A DNA stretch of 64,000 bases. Source: Micromonospora zingiberis (GTDB lineage: Bacteria > Actinomycetota > Actinomycetes > Mycobacteriales > Micromonosporaceae). A model generated the notes under the pieces. The model did no database searches. It worked only from the letters and a program-made list of their open reading frames with translations, and had not been told where the DNA came from. The stretch is from the NCBI RefSeq assembly GCF_004331455.1, contig NZ_SJJR01000002.1, positions 310,001 through 374,000 of the forward strand. The letters run 5' to 3'. Positions 44,530 to 53,258 of this stretch are shown here, one piece after another; within the stretch, counting starts at the first letter, position 1, and each line of letters starts with the position of its first letter. The translations under genes and the position numbers were made by a program.

Positions 44530-45765
44530 TCAGGTGTTTACGGTGGCGGAGAGTTCGCCGTCGGCGAGGCGTACGCGCAGGGGGTCGCCGGGGCCGACCT
44601 GGTCGGCGGCTCGGACGACGTGGCCGTCGGCGCGCTGCACGATGGCGTACCCACGATCGAGGGTGGCGGCGGGGGAGAGCGCACGTAGCCGGGCCAAGGT
44701 GTGCCGCAGGTCGTCGTCGGCGGCGGCCAGCCGATGAGTCAGACAGCGGTCGGCGCGCTGGCGCAGGGCGGCCAGATCGGCGGCCCGCTGTTCGACCATC
44801 ACCTGTGGACGGGCCAGCACCGGCCGCGAGCGCAGCGCGTCGATGCGGTGGGTCTCCCGGTCGACGAGATTGTGCACCGCCCGGTGCAGCCGGTGGCGGG
44901 CCTGGTTGATCAGGCGTACCTCCTCGGCCAGGTCGGGCACCACCCGCTTGGCGGCATCGGTGGGCGTCGAGGCGCGTACGTCGGCCACGTAGTCGACCAG
45001 CGGCGCGTCCGTCTCGTGCCCGATCGCACTGACCACGGGCGTACGGCAGGCGAAAACCGCCCGGCACAGCGCCTCGTCGGAGAAGGGCAGGAGATCCTCG
45101 ATGCTGCCGCCACCGCGAGTCAGGATGATCACGTCGATGCTCGGGTCGCTGTCCAACGCCTTCAGCGCGTCGATGATCTGCGGGACGGCGCTGGGCCCCT
45201 GGACGGCGACGTTCACCGTCCGGAACGCCACGGCCGGCCAGCGGCGACGGGCGTTGGTGAGGACGTCCCGCTCGGCGGCGCTGGCCCGGCCGGTGATCAG
45301 CCCGATGCGCTGCGGCAGGAACGGGGGCCGGCGCTTACGGGCCCGGTCGAACAGCCCTTCGGCGGCGAGCAGCTTCTTGAGCTTCTCCAGCCGGGCCAGC
45401 AGCTCGCCCAGCCCGACCTGACGGATCTCGTCGGCGCGCAGGCTGAGCGTGCCCCGGGCGGCGTAGAACTCCGGCTTGGCGTGCACCACGATCCGGGCGC
45501 CCTCGCGCAGTTCGGGGGCGCCGGAGTCGAGCACGTCGCGGTTGGTGGTGACGGTGAGACTCAACTCGGCCGACGGGTCACGCAGGGTCAGGAAGACGGT
45601 GCTGGCACCGGGTCGGCGACTGATCTGCGCCACCTGCCCGTCGACCCACACCCAGCCCAACCGGGCGACCCAGGCGCCGATCTTCTGGCTGACCACCCGT
45701 ACCGGCCAGGGCTCGTCGGAGCTGCTCGCCGCCCCCGCGCCTGGTGCCGCCCCGCCCGCACTCAC
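44530..45765 (-). CDS. xseA: exodeoxyribonuclease VII large subunit
   Basis: This 411-residue subunit has an OB-fold ([20 protein letters not shown], about 25-120), then the catalytic domain with [40 protein letters not shown] and [20 protein letters not shown], and a long coiled coil. With XseB it removes single-stranded DNA ends. The GTG start sits 6 nt behind TAGGGT. xseB is the next gene in the same direction. Confidence 0.93.
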   Translation of the reverse strand: MSAGGAAPGAGAASSSDEPWPVRVVSQKIGAWVARLGWVWVDGQVAQISRRPGASTVFLTLRDPSAELSLTVTTNRDVLDSGAPELREGARIVVHAKPEFYAARGTLSLRADEIRQVGLGELLARLEKLKKLLAAEGLFDRARKRRPPFLPQRIGLITGRASAAERDVLTNARRRWPAVAFRTVNVAVQGPSAVPQIIDALKALDSDPSIDVIILTRGGGSIEDLLPFSDEALCRAVFACRTPVVSAIGHETDAPLVDYVADVRASTPTDAAKRVVPDLAEEVRLINQARHRLHRAVHNLVDRETHRIDALRSRPVLARPQVMVEQRAADLAALRQRADRCLTHRLAAADDDLRHTLARLRALSPAATLDRGYAIVQRADGHVVRAADQVGPGDPLRVRLADGELSATVNT

Positions 45766-45771
45766 CCGCCC

Positions 45772-45777
45772 ACCCTA
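45772..45777 (-). promoter_or_regulatory. -10 element of xseA
   Basis: TAGGGT on the minus strand, 6 nt before the GTG. Confidence 0.45.
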
Positions 45778-45943
45778 AACCCCGCCACCGACCACGACTC
45801 CGCGCACCGAAGCGTCGGCCGCCCGTTCCGCCCCTGCCCGACCCACCGAATCCGGCCGTGGACCATGAAGTTTGGTGGCGTTTCTGATCTCCGGGGCCTG
45901 CGTTCGGCAGGGTCGGCCGGGAGGCGCAGGCGGCGAACCCGCG

Positions 45944-45949
45944 TACGAT
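45944..45949 (+). promoter_or_regulatory. -10 element of ispH
   Basis: TACGAT, 6 nt before the GTG at 45956. Divergent from the xseA promoter. Confidence 0.5.
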
Positions 45950-45955
45950 GAACGG

Positions 45956-46945
45956 GTGACTGAGGCTGAGACGACTTCCCGGACCGGCAAGCGCGTCCTC
46001 CTGGCCAAGCCCCGCGGTTACTGCGCGGGCGTCGACCGGGCGGTGCAGACCGTCGAGGAGGCGCTCAAGCTCTACGGCGCCCCGATCTACGTACGCAAGC
46101 AGATCGTGCACAACAAGCACGTGGTGCGCACGCTGGAGGCCCAGGGGGCGATCTTCGTGGAGGAGAACGAGGAGGTGCCCGAGGGCGCCACCGTGATCTT
46201 CTCCGCCCACGGTGTGGCGCCCGAGGTCTACGAGCAGGCGAAGGAGCGGTCGCTGAAGGCGATCGACGCGACCTGCCCGCTGGTGACGAAGGTGCACCAG
46301 GAGGCGAAGCGGTTCGCCGCCGAGGACTACGACATCCTGCTCATCGGTCACGAGGGCCACGAGGAGGTCATCGGCACCGCCGGCGAGGCCCCGGAGCACA
46401 TCCAACTGGTGGACGGTCCGGAGGATGCCGACCGGATCACCGTGCGCGACCCGAACAAGGTCGTCTGGCTGTCGCAGACCACGCTGTCGGTGGACGAGAC
46501 GATGGAGACGGTGGCCCGGCTCAAGAAGCGGCTGCCGATGCTCAAGTCGCCGCCCAGCGACGACATCTGCTACGCGACGAGCAACCGCCAACACGTGGTC
46601 AAGGAGATCGCGGCCGAGTGTGACGTGGTGATCGTGGTCGGCTCGCGGAACTCGTCGAACTCCGTACGCCTGGTCGAGGTGGCCCTCGACGCTGGCGCAC
46701 GCGCCGGGCACCTGGTCGACTTCGCCCACGAGATCGACGACGCCTGGCTGGTCGGCGCGGAGACGGTGGGTCTGACCTCGGGAGCGAGTGTTCCGGACGA
46801 GTTGGTCCAGGAGGTGCTGACCCATCTCGCCGAGCGCGGCTACGCCGACGTCGAGGAGGTGGTGACCGCCAACGAGCGACTCACCTTCTCGCTGCCCCAG
46901 GAACTCAAGCGTGACATGAAGGCCGCCGCAGCCGCCCGTGATTGA
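45956..46945 (+). CDS. ispH: 4-hydroxy-3-methylbut-2-enyl diphosphate reductase
   Basis: This 329-residue iron-sulfur enzyme has the three cluster Cys: Cys23 ([11 protein letters not shown]), Cys107 ([11 protein letters not shown]) and Cys205 ([11 protein letters not shown]). It also has [10 protein letters not shown] and [15 protein letters not shown]. It makes IPP and DMAPP, the last step of the MEP isoprenoid pathway, which would feed the Z-prenyl synthase at 32.8 kb. GTG start behind TACGAT. It is divergent from xseA, as in Mycobacterium. Confidence 0.95.
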   Translation: MTEAETTSRTGKRVLLAKPRGYCAGVDRAVQTVEEALKLYGAPIYVRKQIVHNKHVVRTLEAQGAIFVEENEEVPEGATVIFSAHGVAPEVYEQAKERSLKAIDATCPLVTKVHQEAKRFAAEDYDILLIGHEGHEEVIGTAGEAPEHIQLVDGPEDADRITVRDPNKVVWLSQTTLSVDETMETVARLKKRLPMLKSPPSDDICYATSNRQHVVKEIAAECDVVIVVGSRNSSNSVRLVEVALDAGARAGHLVDFAHEIDDAWLVGAETVGLTSGASVPDELVQEVLTHLAERGYADVEEVVTANERLTFSLPQELKRDMKAAAAARD

Positions 46946-46954
46946 CCGGCCAAG

Positions 46955-47069
46955 GGCAGTGCACAGGGGAGTCCGCCGCCGGCGCTTCAGGCTGATCGGC
47001 GTGGCGCCGGAGGCAGTGCACGGGGGCGGTCCGCCGCCGGTGCTCCAGGCTGATCGGCGTGGCGCTCGG
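46955..47069. repeat. 57/58-bp tandem duplication
   Basis: Two near-identical units (46955-47011 and 47012-47069), each starting GGCAGTGCAC and containing AGGCTGATCGGCGTGGCG, lie between ispH and the next lipoprotein. Confidence 0.8.
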
Positions 47070-47110
47070 CGGATGGAACGGTCGACCCGCCGCCTGCGTC
47101 AGAATTGGGT

Positions 47111-47551
47111 ATGAGGACCATTCGGATCGCCGCCGCCGCGCTGATCGTCTGTACGGCGCTCGTCGCCTGTGCCGGTCAGGACGCGGGGGACGGCCCTGCC
47201 GCCCCGACGGGAGCGCCATCCGTGACCGAGCTGCCGACCCCCGATCCGACCGGCCCCGTCCCCTCGCCGTCCGACGCGGTGGACCCGACCGCGCCGCTCA
47301 GCCCGCCCGGTAAGCGTCCGGGTGGTGCGCCGAGGCCGACCGCGACCAGCGAGATGACCCTCACCGGCCGGATCGAGGCCGGTGTCGAGCCCGGCTGTCT
47401 GCTGCTCAACGGCTATCTGCTGCTCGGCGGTCCCGACGACGTGCTGACCGCGGGCGCCACCGTGACGGTGACCGGAAGGCCCGCACCCGGCATGCTCACC
47501 ACCTGCCAGCAGGGCACCCCCTTCCAAGTGGCATCCGCCCACCGCGGCTGA
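47111..47551 (+). CDS. small lipoprotein with external beta domain
   Basis: This 146-residue lipoprotein has a signal peptide with lipobox ALVAC (Cys about 20), a Pro-rich linker (residues 25-75) and an external domain starting MTLTGRIEAGVEPGCLLLNG with two further Cys. No family recognised. The ATG at 47111 lies about 5 nt behind CAGAAT. Confidence 0.7.
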   Translation: MRTIRIAAAALIVCTALVACAGQDAGDGPAAPTGAPSVTELPTPDPTGPVPSPSDAVDPTAPLSPPGKRPGGAPRPTATSEMTLTGRIEAGVEPGCLLLNGYLLLGGPDDVLTAGATVTVTGRPAPGMLTTCQQGTPFQVASAHRG

Positions 47552-47562
47552 TCCGACCGACG

Positions 47563-47616
47563 CGAGATCTTGGTACGAAAGCGCCCCCGGAAGGGCCGCT
47601 CCGTTCCAAGATCTCG
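47563..47616. repeat. GATCTTGGTACGA hairpin (family B, copy 3)
   Basis: Arms CGAGATCTTGGTACG and CGTTCCAAGATCTCG (14 of 15 paired), with weaker pairing inward. It lies between the lipoprotein and the convergent subtilisin. Confidence 0.75.
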
Positions 47617-47649
47617 TGCGCGGTAGCGGGTGGGGGGAGAGAGACGGAC

Positions 47650-47685
47650 GGGAGCCCGTCTCCGGAGATCCGGAGACGGGCTCCC
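47650..47685 (-). terminator. strong hairpin terminator of the subtilisin gene
   Basis: 17-bp perfect arms (GGGAGCCCGTCTCCGGA) with a 2-nt loop, 21 bp beyond the stop. Confidence 0.85.
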
Positions 47686-47705
47686 TGCGTGGTGCGGTGG
47701 TGGGG

Positions 47706-50700
47706 TCAGCTCACCGCGCCGATGGTGACAGCGCCGCGGCCGACGACCGCGCCTTCGCTGGTCACCACGGCCAGCTCACCGGAGAGCGTCCGGCCTGCGG
47801 GCGGGGCGGACTGGGCGGTCACCGTACCCGAGAGGGCGCCGGTGGCGCCGTGGGCCAGGGTGGTGCTGCTGCTCGACGCCGCGAGGGTGCCGAGCGCCGG
47901 GGAGGAGTACGAGTCCCGGTAGTCGTACGCGGTGCTACCGCCCGCGCCGTCCACCGAGTACGCGTCCACCACGACCGTGTAGGTGCCGGCCGGCGGGTTG
48001 TTGATGGTGACGAACTCCTCCGAGTCGCCGTCGGCGTTGTACGCCACCAGGGCGCCGCCCCGGTAGACGAACAGGTCGAGGTCGGCGCTGGCGTTGGAGA
48101 CGTTGCCGATGCGGGCGGTGAAGCTGGTGGCGCCCGCCGGCACAACGACGGTGAACTCCTGCTGGGCCAGCTCGACGATGGTCGGCCGCTCGACGTGCAC
48201 GCTGGAGAGCGCGCCGCCCTGGCCGGTCACCGTGACCGGACCGAAGGTGTTCTTCAGCGACCAGGTCACCGGGGTCGGGGTGCCGGGGGTGACCGACGGC
48301 AGCTCGACCACGGCCGGCTCGACCGCGACACCCTGCACCCGCGCCTGGATCTGGTACGGGTTGTTCAGCGACGGCGAGGTACGCCGCGACTCCACCTCGA
48401 TCTCCCAGACACCCGGGAGCGGGTTGGCGTAGTCACGCTCGAATGCGTTGCAGACGACCGTGCTGACGTGGTTGGTGAAGCAGGCCAGGCTGGAGGTGCT
48501 CTCCACCGGAACGCCGTACGGGTTGATCGCGATGAACCGGGTCTGCGACGCGGTGGCGATGCCGGAGAGGTTCACCTGCAACGCACCGGCGCCCGGCGGC
48601 ACCGTCACGAAGTACGACGTGGTGTTGTTGCGGTCCACCTCGCCCTGCGCCGAGTAGGCGAAGTTGGGCTTCACGACGTCGTTCGAGACCACCACCACGG
48701 CGGCGAACTCGAAGTCGATCGTGTTGGTGGCCGGGTCGTCGACGGTGACGATGGTGCTGTGCGCACCGGCGGTCTTCGGCTTGGCGGTGACCGTGATGGT
48801 GACGGTCTGGTTCAGCGGCAGGGTGACGTTCTTCGGCGCCGAGAAGGTGCCGTTGTTACCGCGCAGGCCGACGTTGTGCTTGATGTTGCCGGCCGGGCCG
48901 CTGGTCCGGGTCAGCTTCACCTGGTAGGACTTCGACTGGTTGGCCTTGTGGCCACCGTTGGCGGCGTCGCACCGGTTGTAGACGCCGGTGCCCTGGTTCG
49001 GGGTGGCCAGCTGGTTGGACAGCGGCGTGCAGACCGGGGCGTCGGCGGTGTACGAGCGGGTCTGGACGCCCTTGCGGAGCAGCTTCCAGGCACCCGGCAC
49101 GTCGAACATGCCGTAGCCCTGCGCGTACGTCGCGGTGTCGGCGATCGGCTTGGCCGAGGTGTAGATCGCCCGGCGCAGCGCCTCCGGCGTGATACCCAGG
49201 TGGTTCGCCTTGGCGGCCGAGAGCAGCAGCGCGGCGGCACCGGCGGCCTGCGGGGAGGCCATCGACGTACCGTTGAACATGCCGTAGCCCGGCGGCAGCG
49301 CGTAGCCGGCCTCGGCGACCGGGCTGCCGGCCTGCCAGACCGGGGTGGTGGAGATGGCCGAACCCGGCGCGGCGATGTTCGGCTTGGCGCCACCGTCCTC
49401 ACGCGGGCCGCGCGAGGAGAAGTTGAACAGGGCGTTCTTCTTCTTGACCACCGAGCCGTAGTTGGCCAGCCAGGTGTCCTTGCTGATGCTCGCGGCAACG
49501 CTGACCACGTTGCTCGACGCCGACGGGTCGCCGATGGTGTTCAGACCCGGGCCGGAGTTGCCGGCCGAGATGAACATCTGCACCCCGTACGTGGTGATCA
49601 GGTTGTTGTAGAGGGTGGCGCGGGCGTTGTTGCCGTCGTTGAGCGCCGGCAGGCCGCCGATCGACATGTTGATGACGTCGACCCCACGGTTGATCACCAG
49701 GTCGGCCATGCCGGTGGTGAGCGCGGCGTACGTGCAGCCGCCGCCCCAGGAGCAGGCACGGGAGGAAACGATCTTGGCGCCGGGGGCGGCACCGTTGAAC
49801 GCGCTGTTGCCCAGCATGCTGTTGGCGGCGGTGATGCCGGCGACGTGCGTGCCGTGCGCGCTCTCGATGATGCCGATGTTGACGTAGTCGACCAGGCCCG
49901 GCCCGCCGACCGGCGTGGTGTCGACGTTCTTGCGGTACTCGACCACGAACGACATCCGCTCCGTGATCGGAGTCGCCGGGTTGTCGGTGCCGAAGTAGCC
50001 GACGTCGAACTTCTCCTTGTACGGCCGCATCACGGCCTCGTCGGTGAAGTCGCCGTCCTGGTCGGTGTCGACCCAGACGTTGTTGGTCGCCGGGTCGAAG
50101 AGGATGCCCCACTGGTCGGTCCGGTCGCCGTCGCGGTTGACGTCACCGGCCGGCTCGCTGTTGTTCGTGACCGACTCGCTGAACAGGTTGAACCGGTAGG
50201 TGCCGGCCGGCGCGGTCCAGGTGCGTCCCGCGACGGTGAACGACGGGCCGGTCACCTGGGTGATCATCGGGCGCCAGGTGGCGTCCTCGAACGGGTCCGT
50301 GGCGGTGACCCAGTCGACGATCTTCCGCTCGCCGGTGGTGGTCGTCTGGAGCGCCGGGTGCTCCAGGTCCACACCGGAGTCCATGATGCCGATGGTGACG
50401 CCCCGGCCGTCCCACTTCTTGTTGTCCTTGACGAACTTGACCGCACCGGTCTCGCCCGTCGGCATGTAGGGGTTGTCGGCGGCGGTCTTGGCGCCCGGGC
50501 CGCTCAGCGTGCTGCCCTGCTTCTCGCCCTTCTTGCCGCCCTGGACGACCTCCGGCTTCGGGTCAGGAAGCTGGATCTTCTCGTCTAGGTCGACGGCGGC
50601 GACGCCGGGCAGGGTGGCGGCCGTGACGGCCTTGCCGGTCGGCACCTTCGCCAGCACGAAACCGATCGTGTCGTAGCGCTCGGTGACCGCGGCGCCCAGG

Positions 50701-50972
50701 TCCTTGAGGTCCTCGGCGACGTCCTTCGCCTTGCCCTTCTCGGTGGCGACGATCATCGTGACGGTGGGGGCCTTCTTCGCCTCCGCCTCGGCGAGCAGCT
50801 TGGCGTCGTGTTCGCCCAGCGCCTCAGCGGGGGTGACCTGCGCCGGGTCGGATCCGGCAGGAGCGGCGCTCGCGGTGGCGGTACCGCCCACCACGGTCAC
50901 GGCGCTGGCCGCCATGACCGAGGCGAAGAGCGCAGCGGAGGTACGCCGGCTCAGGTTTCGGGGTTTACTCAC
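47706..50972 (-). CDS. large secreted S8 serine protease
   Basis: This 1088-residue secreted subtilisin has a signal peptide (residues 1-36, ending ATASAAPA), an inhibitor-like propeptide (about 60-140), and an S8 domain with Asp near 195 (GIMDSGVDLEHP), His near 370 (SAHGTHVAG) and Ser near 568 (NGTSMASPQAAG). A large insertion separates Asp and His. The C-terminal part has Ig-like strands and a PPC-type domain (INNPPAGTYTVVVDAYSV). The GTG start has a GGAGGAA site. An isolated gene with a strong terminator. Confidence 0.92.
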   Translation of the reverse strand: MSKPRNLSRRTSAALFASVMAASAVTVVGGTATASAAPAGSDPAQVTPAEALGEHDAKLLAEAEAKKAPTVTMIVATEKGKAKDVAEDLKDLGAAVTERYDTIGFVLAKVPTGKAVTAATLPGVAAVDLDEKIQLPDPKPEVVQGGKKGEKQGSTLSGPGAKTAADNPYMPTGETGAVKFVKDNKKWDGRGVTIGIMDSGVDLEHPALQTTTTGERKIVDWVTATDPFEDATWRPMITQVTGPSFTVAGRTWTAPAGTYRFNLFSESVTNNSEPAGDVNRDGDRTDQWGILFDPATNNVWVDTDQDGDFTDEAVMRPYKEKFDVGYFGTDNPATPITERMSFVVEYRKNVDTTPVGGPGLVDYVNIGIIESAHGTHVAGITAANSMLGNSAFNGAAPGAKIVSSRACSWGGGCTYAALTTGMADLVINRGVDVINMSIGGLPALNDGNNARATLYNNLITTYGVQMFISAGNSGPGLNTIGDPSASSNVVSVAASISKDTWLANYGSVVKKKNALFNFSSRGPREDGGAKPNIAAPGSAISTTPVWQAGSPVAEAGYALPPGYGMFNGTSMASPQAAGAAALLLSAAKANHLGITPEALRRAIYTSAKPIADTATYAQGYGMFDVPGAWKLLRKGVQTRSYTADAPVCTPLSNQLATPNQGTGVYNRCDAANGGHKANQSKSYQVKLTRTSGPAGNIKHNVGLRGNNGTFSAPKNVTLPLNQTVTITVTAKPKTAGAHSTIVTVDDPATNTIDFEFAAVVVVSNDVVKPNFAYSAQGEVDRNNTTSYFVTVPPGAGALQVNLSGIATASQTRFIAINPYGVPVESTSSLACFTNHVSTVVCNAFERDYANPLPGVWEIEVESRRTSPSLNNPYQIQARVQGVAVEPAVVELPSVTPGTPTPVTWSLKNTFGPVTVTGQGGALSSVHVERPTIVELAQQEFTVVVPAGATSFTARIGNVSNASADLDLFVYRGGALVAYNADGDSEEFVTINNPPAGTYTVVVDAYSVDGAGGSTAYDYRDSYSSPALGTLAASSSSTTLAHGATGALSGTVTAQSAPPAGRTLSGELAVVTSEGAVVGRGAVTIGAVS

Positions 50973-51082
50973 GTTCTCTTTCCTCCAGAGAACTCAGGCG
51001 CCCTCAGATGCAGGGCACGCGTGAGCGAAATCCTTCGTGGTGCCGCCCATCGATGTCACTACCGACGGGTACGTTGTGACCA

Positions 51083-51099
51083 TCTCGTGATACGCGAGA
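51083..51099. promoter_or_regulatory. small dyad upstream of the subtilisin
   Basis: TCTCG-TGATACG-CGAGA, a 5-bp perfect inverted repeat about 110 bp upstream of the start; a possible operator, weakly supported. Confidence 0.25.
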
Positions 51100-51134
51100 C
51101 GCGCAATGTCACATCGAAGGTGGTAAAGACCCGA

Positions 51135-52307
51135 TTAGGTGGACCGACTTCGACTGTCCGAACTGGACTCATCGACCAGCAGCTCAGGTGCCTGGGGCTG
51201 GCGGGGAGCCAACTCGACCTGCCCCGGCGTGGTCAGCTCCTGATCGGACACTCCCAGCTCGGCCAGCTTGCGCGCACTGACCAGCACCCGCGCCTCCAGC
51301 GACCCCACCGCCCGGTTGTACGCGGTCACCGCGCCACCGAGCGAGGCGCCGAGCTTGCCGACATGATCGCCGAGCGTGGAAAGGCGACCGTACAGTTCCC
51401 GGGCCAGGGAATGCACCGCGAGCGCGTTGCGGGCCAACTGTTCCTGCCGCCAGGACCAGGCCACCGTACGCAGCATTGCGACCAGGGTCGCCGGGGTGGC
51501 CAGCACGACGTTGCGCGCGAATGCGTGTTCCAGAAGTGTCGGATCGCGTTGCAGCGCCACGTCGAGGAACGGATCGGCCGGCACGAACAGCACCACGAAC
51601 TCCGGGGTCTGCTCGAACGCCGCCCAGTACGACTTGGCCGCCAGCGCGTCGACGTGGGCCCGCAGGTGTCGGGCGTGCGCGTCGAGGTGGGTGTCGCGGC
51701 CCCGCTCGTCCCGCGCCTCCATCGCGGTCAGGTACGCGTCGAACGGCGCCTTCGCGTCCACCACCACGGTCCGGCCGCCGTGCAGGCGGACCACCAGGTC
51801 CGGGCGTACCGTCTGCTGGTCGGTGGCGGCGGTGACCTGCTCGGAGAAGTCGCAGTGCTCCAGCATGCCGGCGGCCTCGACGATCCGGCGCAGCTGGTGC
51901 TCGCCCCACCGGCCGCGTACCTGCGGCGCCCGCAACGCAGCGACCAGCTGTTTCGTCTCGGTACGCAGTTCGCCGGAGACGCTGCTCATGGCCCGGACCT
52001 GCTCCCGAAGCTCGGCGTACGCGTCGACCCGGTCACGCTCCAGTTCGGTCACCCGCTGCTCGTAGCGGCGCAGCGTGTCGTGCAGCGGCGCCACCGCCCG
52101 GGCGACCGCCTCCTGCGACTGGGCCGTCGCCTCGTAGCTCAACGCCCGCATCGACTGCTCCAGCCGCCCTTCGCCCTCCCGGGTGGCGCGCAGGGTGGCG
52201 TCCAGCCGGGCGATCTCGGCCGCCGCGCGGGCCCGGCCGGCGTACCAACCCACCGCGCCACCGGCGCCGAGGCAAACGACGACAACCGCCAAGGTCGTGA
52301 ACTCCAC
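51135..52307 (-). CDS. rmuC: RmuC family DNA recombination protein
   Basis: This 390-residue protein has an N-terminal membrane helix (LAVVVVCLGAGGAVGWYAGR), a coiled coil to about residue 110, then the RmuC nuclease-like domain: RGRWGEHQLRRIVEAAGMLE, RPDLVVRLHGGRTVVVDAKA, FVPADPFLDVAL. RmuC proteins are linked to recombination at inverted repeats. It starts at GTG. It is divergent from a Gly-rich membrane protein. Confidence 0.9.
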   Translation of the reverse strand: MEFTTLAVVVVCLGAGGAVGWYAGRARAAAEIARLDATLRATREGEGRLEQSMRALSYEATAQSQEAVARAVAPLHDTLRRYEQRVTELERDRVDAYAELREQVRAMSSVSGELRTETKQLVAALRAPQVRGRWGEHQLRRIVEAAGMLEHCDFSEQVTAATDQQTVRPDLVVRLHGGRTVVVDAKAPFDAYLTAMEARDERGRDTHLDAHARHLRAHVDALAAKSYWAAFEQTPEFVVLFVPADPFLDVALQRDPTLLEHAFARNVVLATPATLVAMLRTVAWSWRQEQLARNALAVHSLARELYGRLSTLGDHVGKLGASLGGAVTAYNRAVGSLEARVLVSARKLAELGVSDQELTTPGQVELAPRQPQAPELLVDESSSDSRSRST

Positions 52308-52415
52308 GGCACGAGCTTGCCAAACAACGGCGACCCACGCCCGCGACAGATGGTCCGGGCGTGGCCCCGGCTGCTCCGGCGCGCCTGGGCAGCTGGGTCC
52401 GTGGCGTCGGGTGGG

Positions 52416-52421
52416 TACGTT
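52416..52421 (+). promoter_or_regulatory. -10 element of the Gly-rich membrane protein
   Basis: TACGTT, 7 nt before the GTG at 52429. Confidence 0.5.
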
Positions 52422-52428
52422 TGGAGTC

Positions 52429-53169
52429 GTGGAACTTCTGCTGTGCGTACTCGTGATGGCCGTGCTCGTCGTCGGCCTGGTCTGGTGGCAGCGGCAACGG
52501 GCGGCGCGTGAGCTCGCCGACGTGCAGGCCGACGCGCGACGGTGGTACGAGCGCCTCGGCGGCCAGGTGATGCACCTGAGCGGCGACGACCCGGCGGTAC
52601 GCCAGGCGTTGGCCGATGCCGCCGAGCGCTACCACGCCGCCGGCTCACAGTTGGAGCAGGCGCGGACCGTCACGCAGTTCCGGCTGGCCCGGGAGACCGC
52701 GGTGGAGGGCCTCACCTACATCCGGGCGGCCCGGTTGGCGCTCGGCATCGACCCGGGGCCGGACCTCCCGCCGCTGGCCGCCGCCAGCGGTGCCGGCCAG
52801 TTGACCGTGCCCCGTCAGGTCGACGTGCAGGGCCAGACGTTCCGGGCCGGACCGCAGCCGGGCCGGGACACCCCGTACTACTACCCGGGCGGGCGGATAC
52901 AGGGCCGGCCGGTGCCGGCGGGCTGGTACTCCACCCCGTGGTGGAAGACGGCGCTGGGCGCCGGCGCCGGTGTGATCGGCGGCATGCTGATCGCCGACGC
53001 CCTCTTCTCGCCCTCGTTCGGCGACCCCGGCTACGACGCCGAGGCCGCCGGCCTGGGTGACCTGGGCGACACCGGCGCCGACTTCGCCGGAGACGACTTC
53101 GGTGGTGGCGGTGACTTCGGTGGTGGCGACTTCGGGGGCGGTGACTTCGGCGGAGGCGGCGACTTCTGA
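52429..53169 (+). CDS. membrane protein with Gly/Asp/Phe-repeat tail
   Basis: This 246-residue protein has an N-terminal helix (LLLCVLVMAVLVVGLVWWQ), a helical middle, a Pro/Tyr-rich stretch (TPYYYPGGRIQGRPVPAGW), a second hydrophobic segment (TALGAGAGVIGGMLIADALF) and a C-terminal repeat of DFGGG units ending FGGGGDF. No family recognised. The tail resembles low-complexity phase-separating or metal-exposed tails, but that is only a resemblance. The start is GTG behind TACGTT. Confidence 0.7.
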   Translation: MELLLCVLVMAVLVVGLVWWQRQRAARELADVQADARRWYERLGGQVMHLSGDDPAVRQALADAAERYHAAGSQLEQARTVTQFRLARETAVEGLTYIRAARLALGIDPGPDLPPLAAASGAGQLTVPRQVDVQGQTFRAGPQPGRDTPYYYPGGRIQGRPVPAGWYSTPWWKTALGAGAGVIGGMLIADALFSPSFGDPGYDAEAAGLGDLGDTGADFAGDDFGGGGDFGGGDFGGGDFGGGGDF

Positions 53170-53195
53170 CGCCACCGCCCACTCGTCCATCCGGC

Positions 53196-53258
53196 GGCGT
53201 TGATAAGGGGCCCTTCCTCTACCCGAGGCGTTAACAGGGTGCCCTTCCTTACCTTTCA
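53196..53258. repeat. dimeric GTTAATAAGG repeat (copy A4)
   Basis: Half-units GTTGATAAGGGGCCCTTCCT and GTTAACAGGGTGCCCTTCCT separated by CTACCCGAGGC. The ppc stop TGA is its last three bases. Confidence 0.85.

Noticed and set aside
47616..50588. long plus-strand ORF opposite the S8 protease
   Set aside because: Arg/Gly/Val-rich antisense frame with no motif; the protease reading has signal peptide, catalytic triad and ribosome site.
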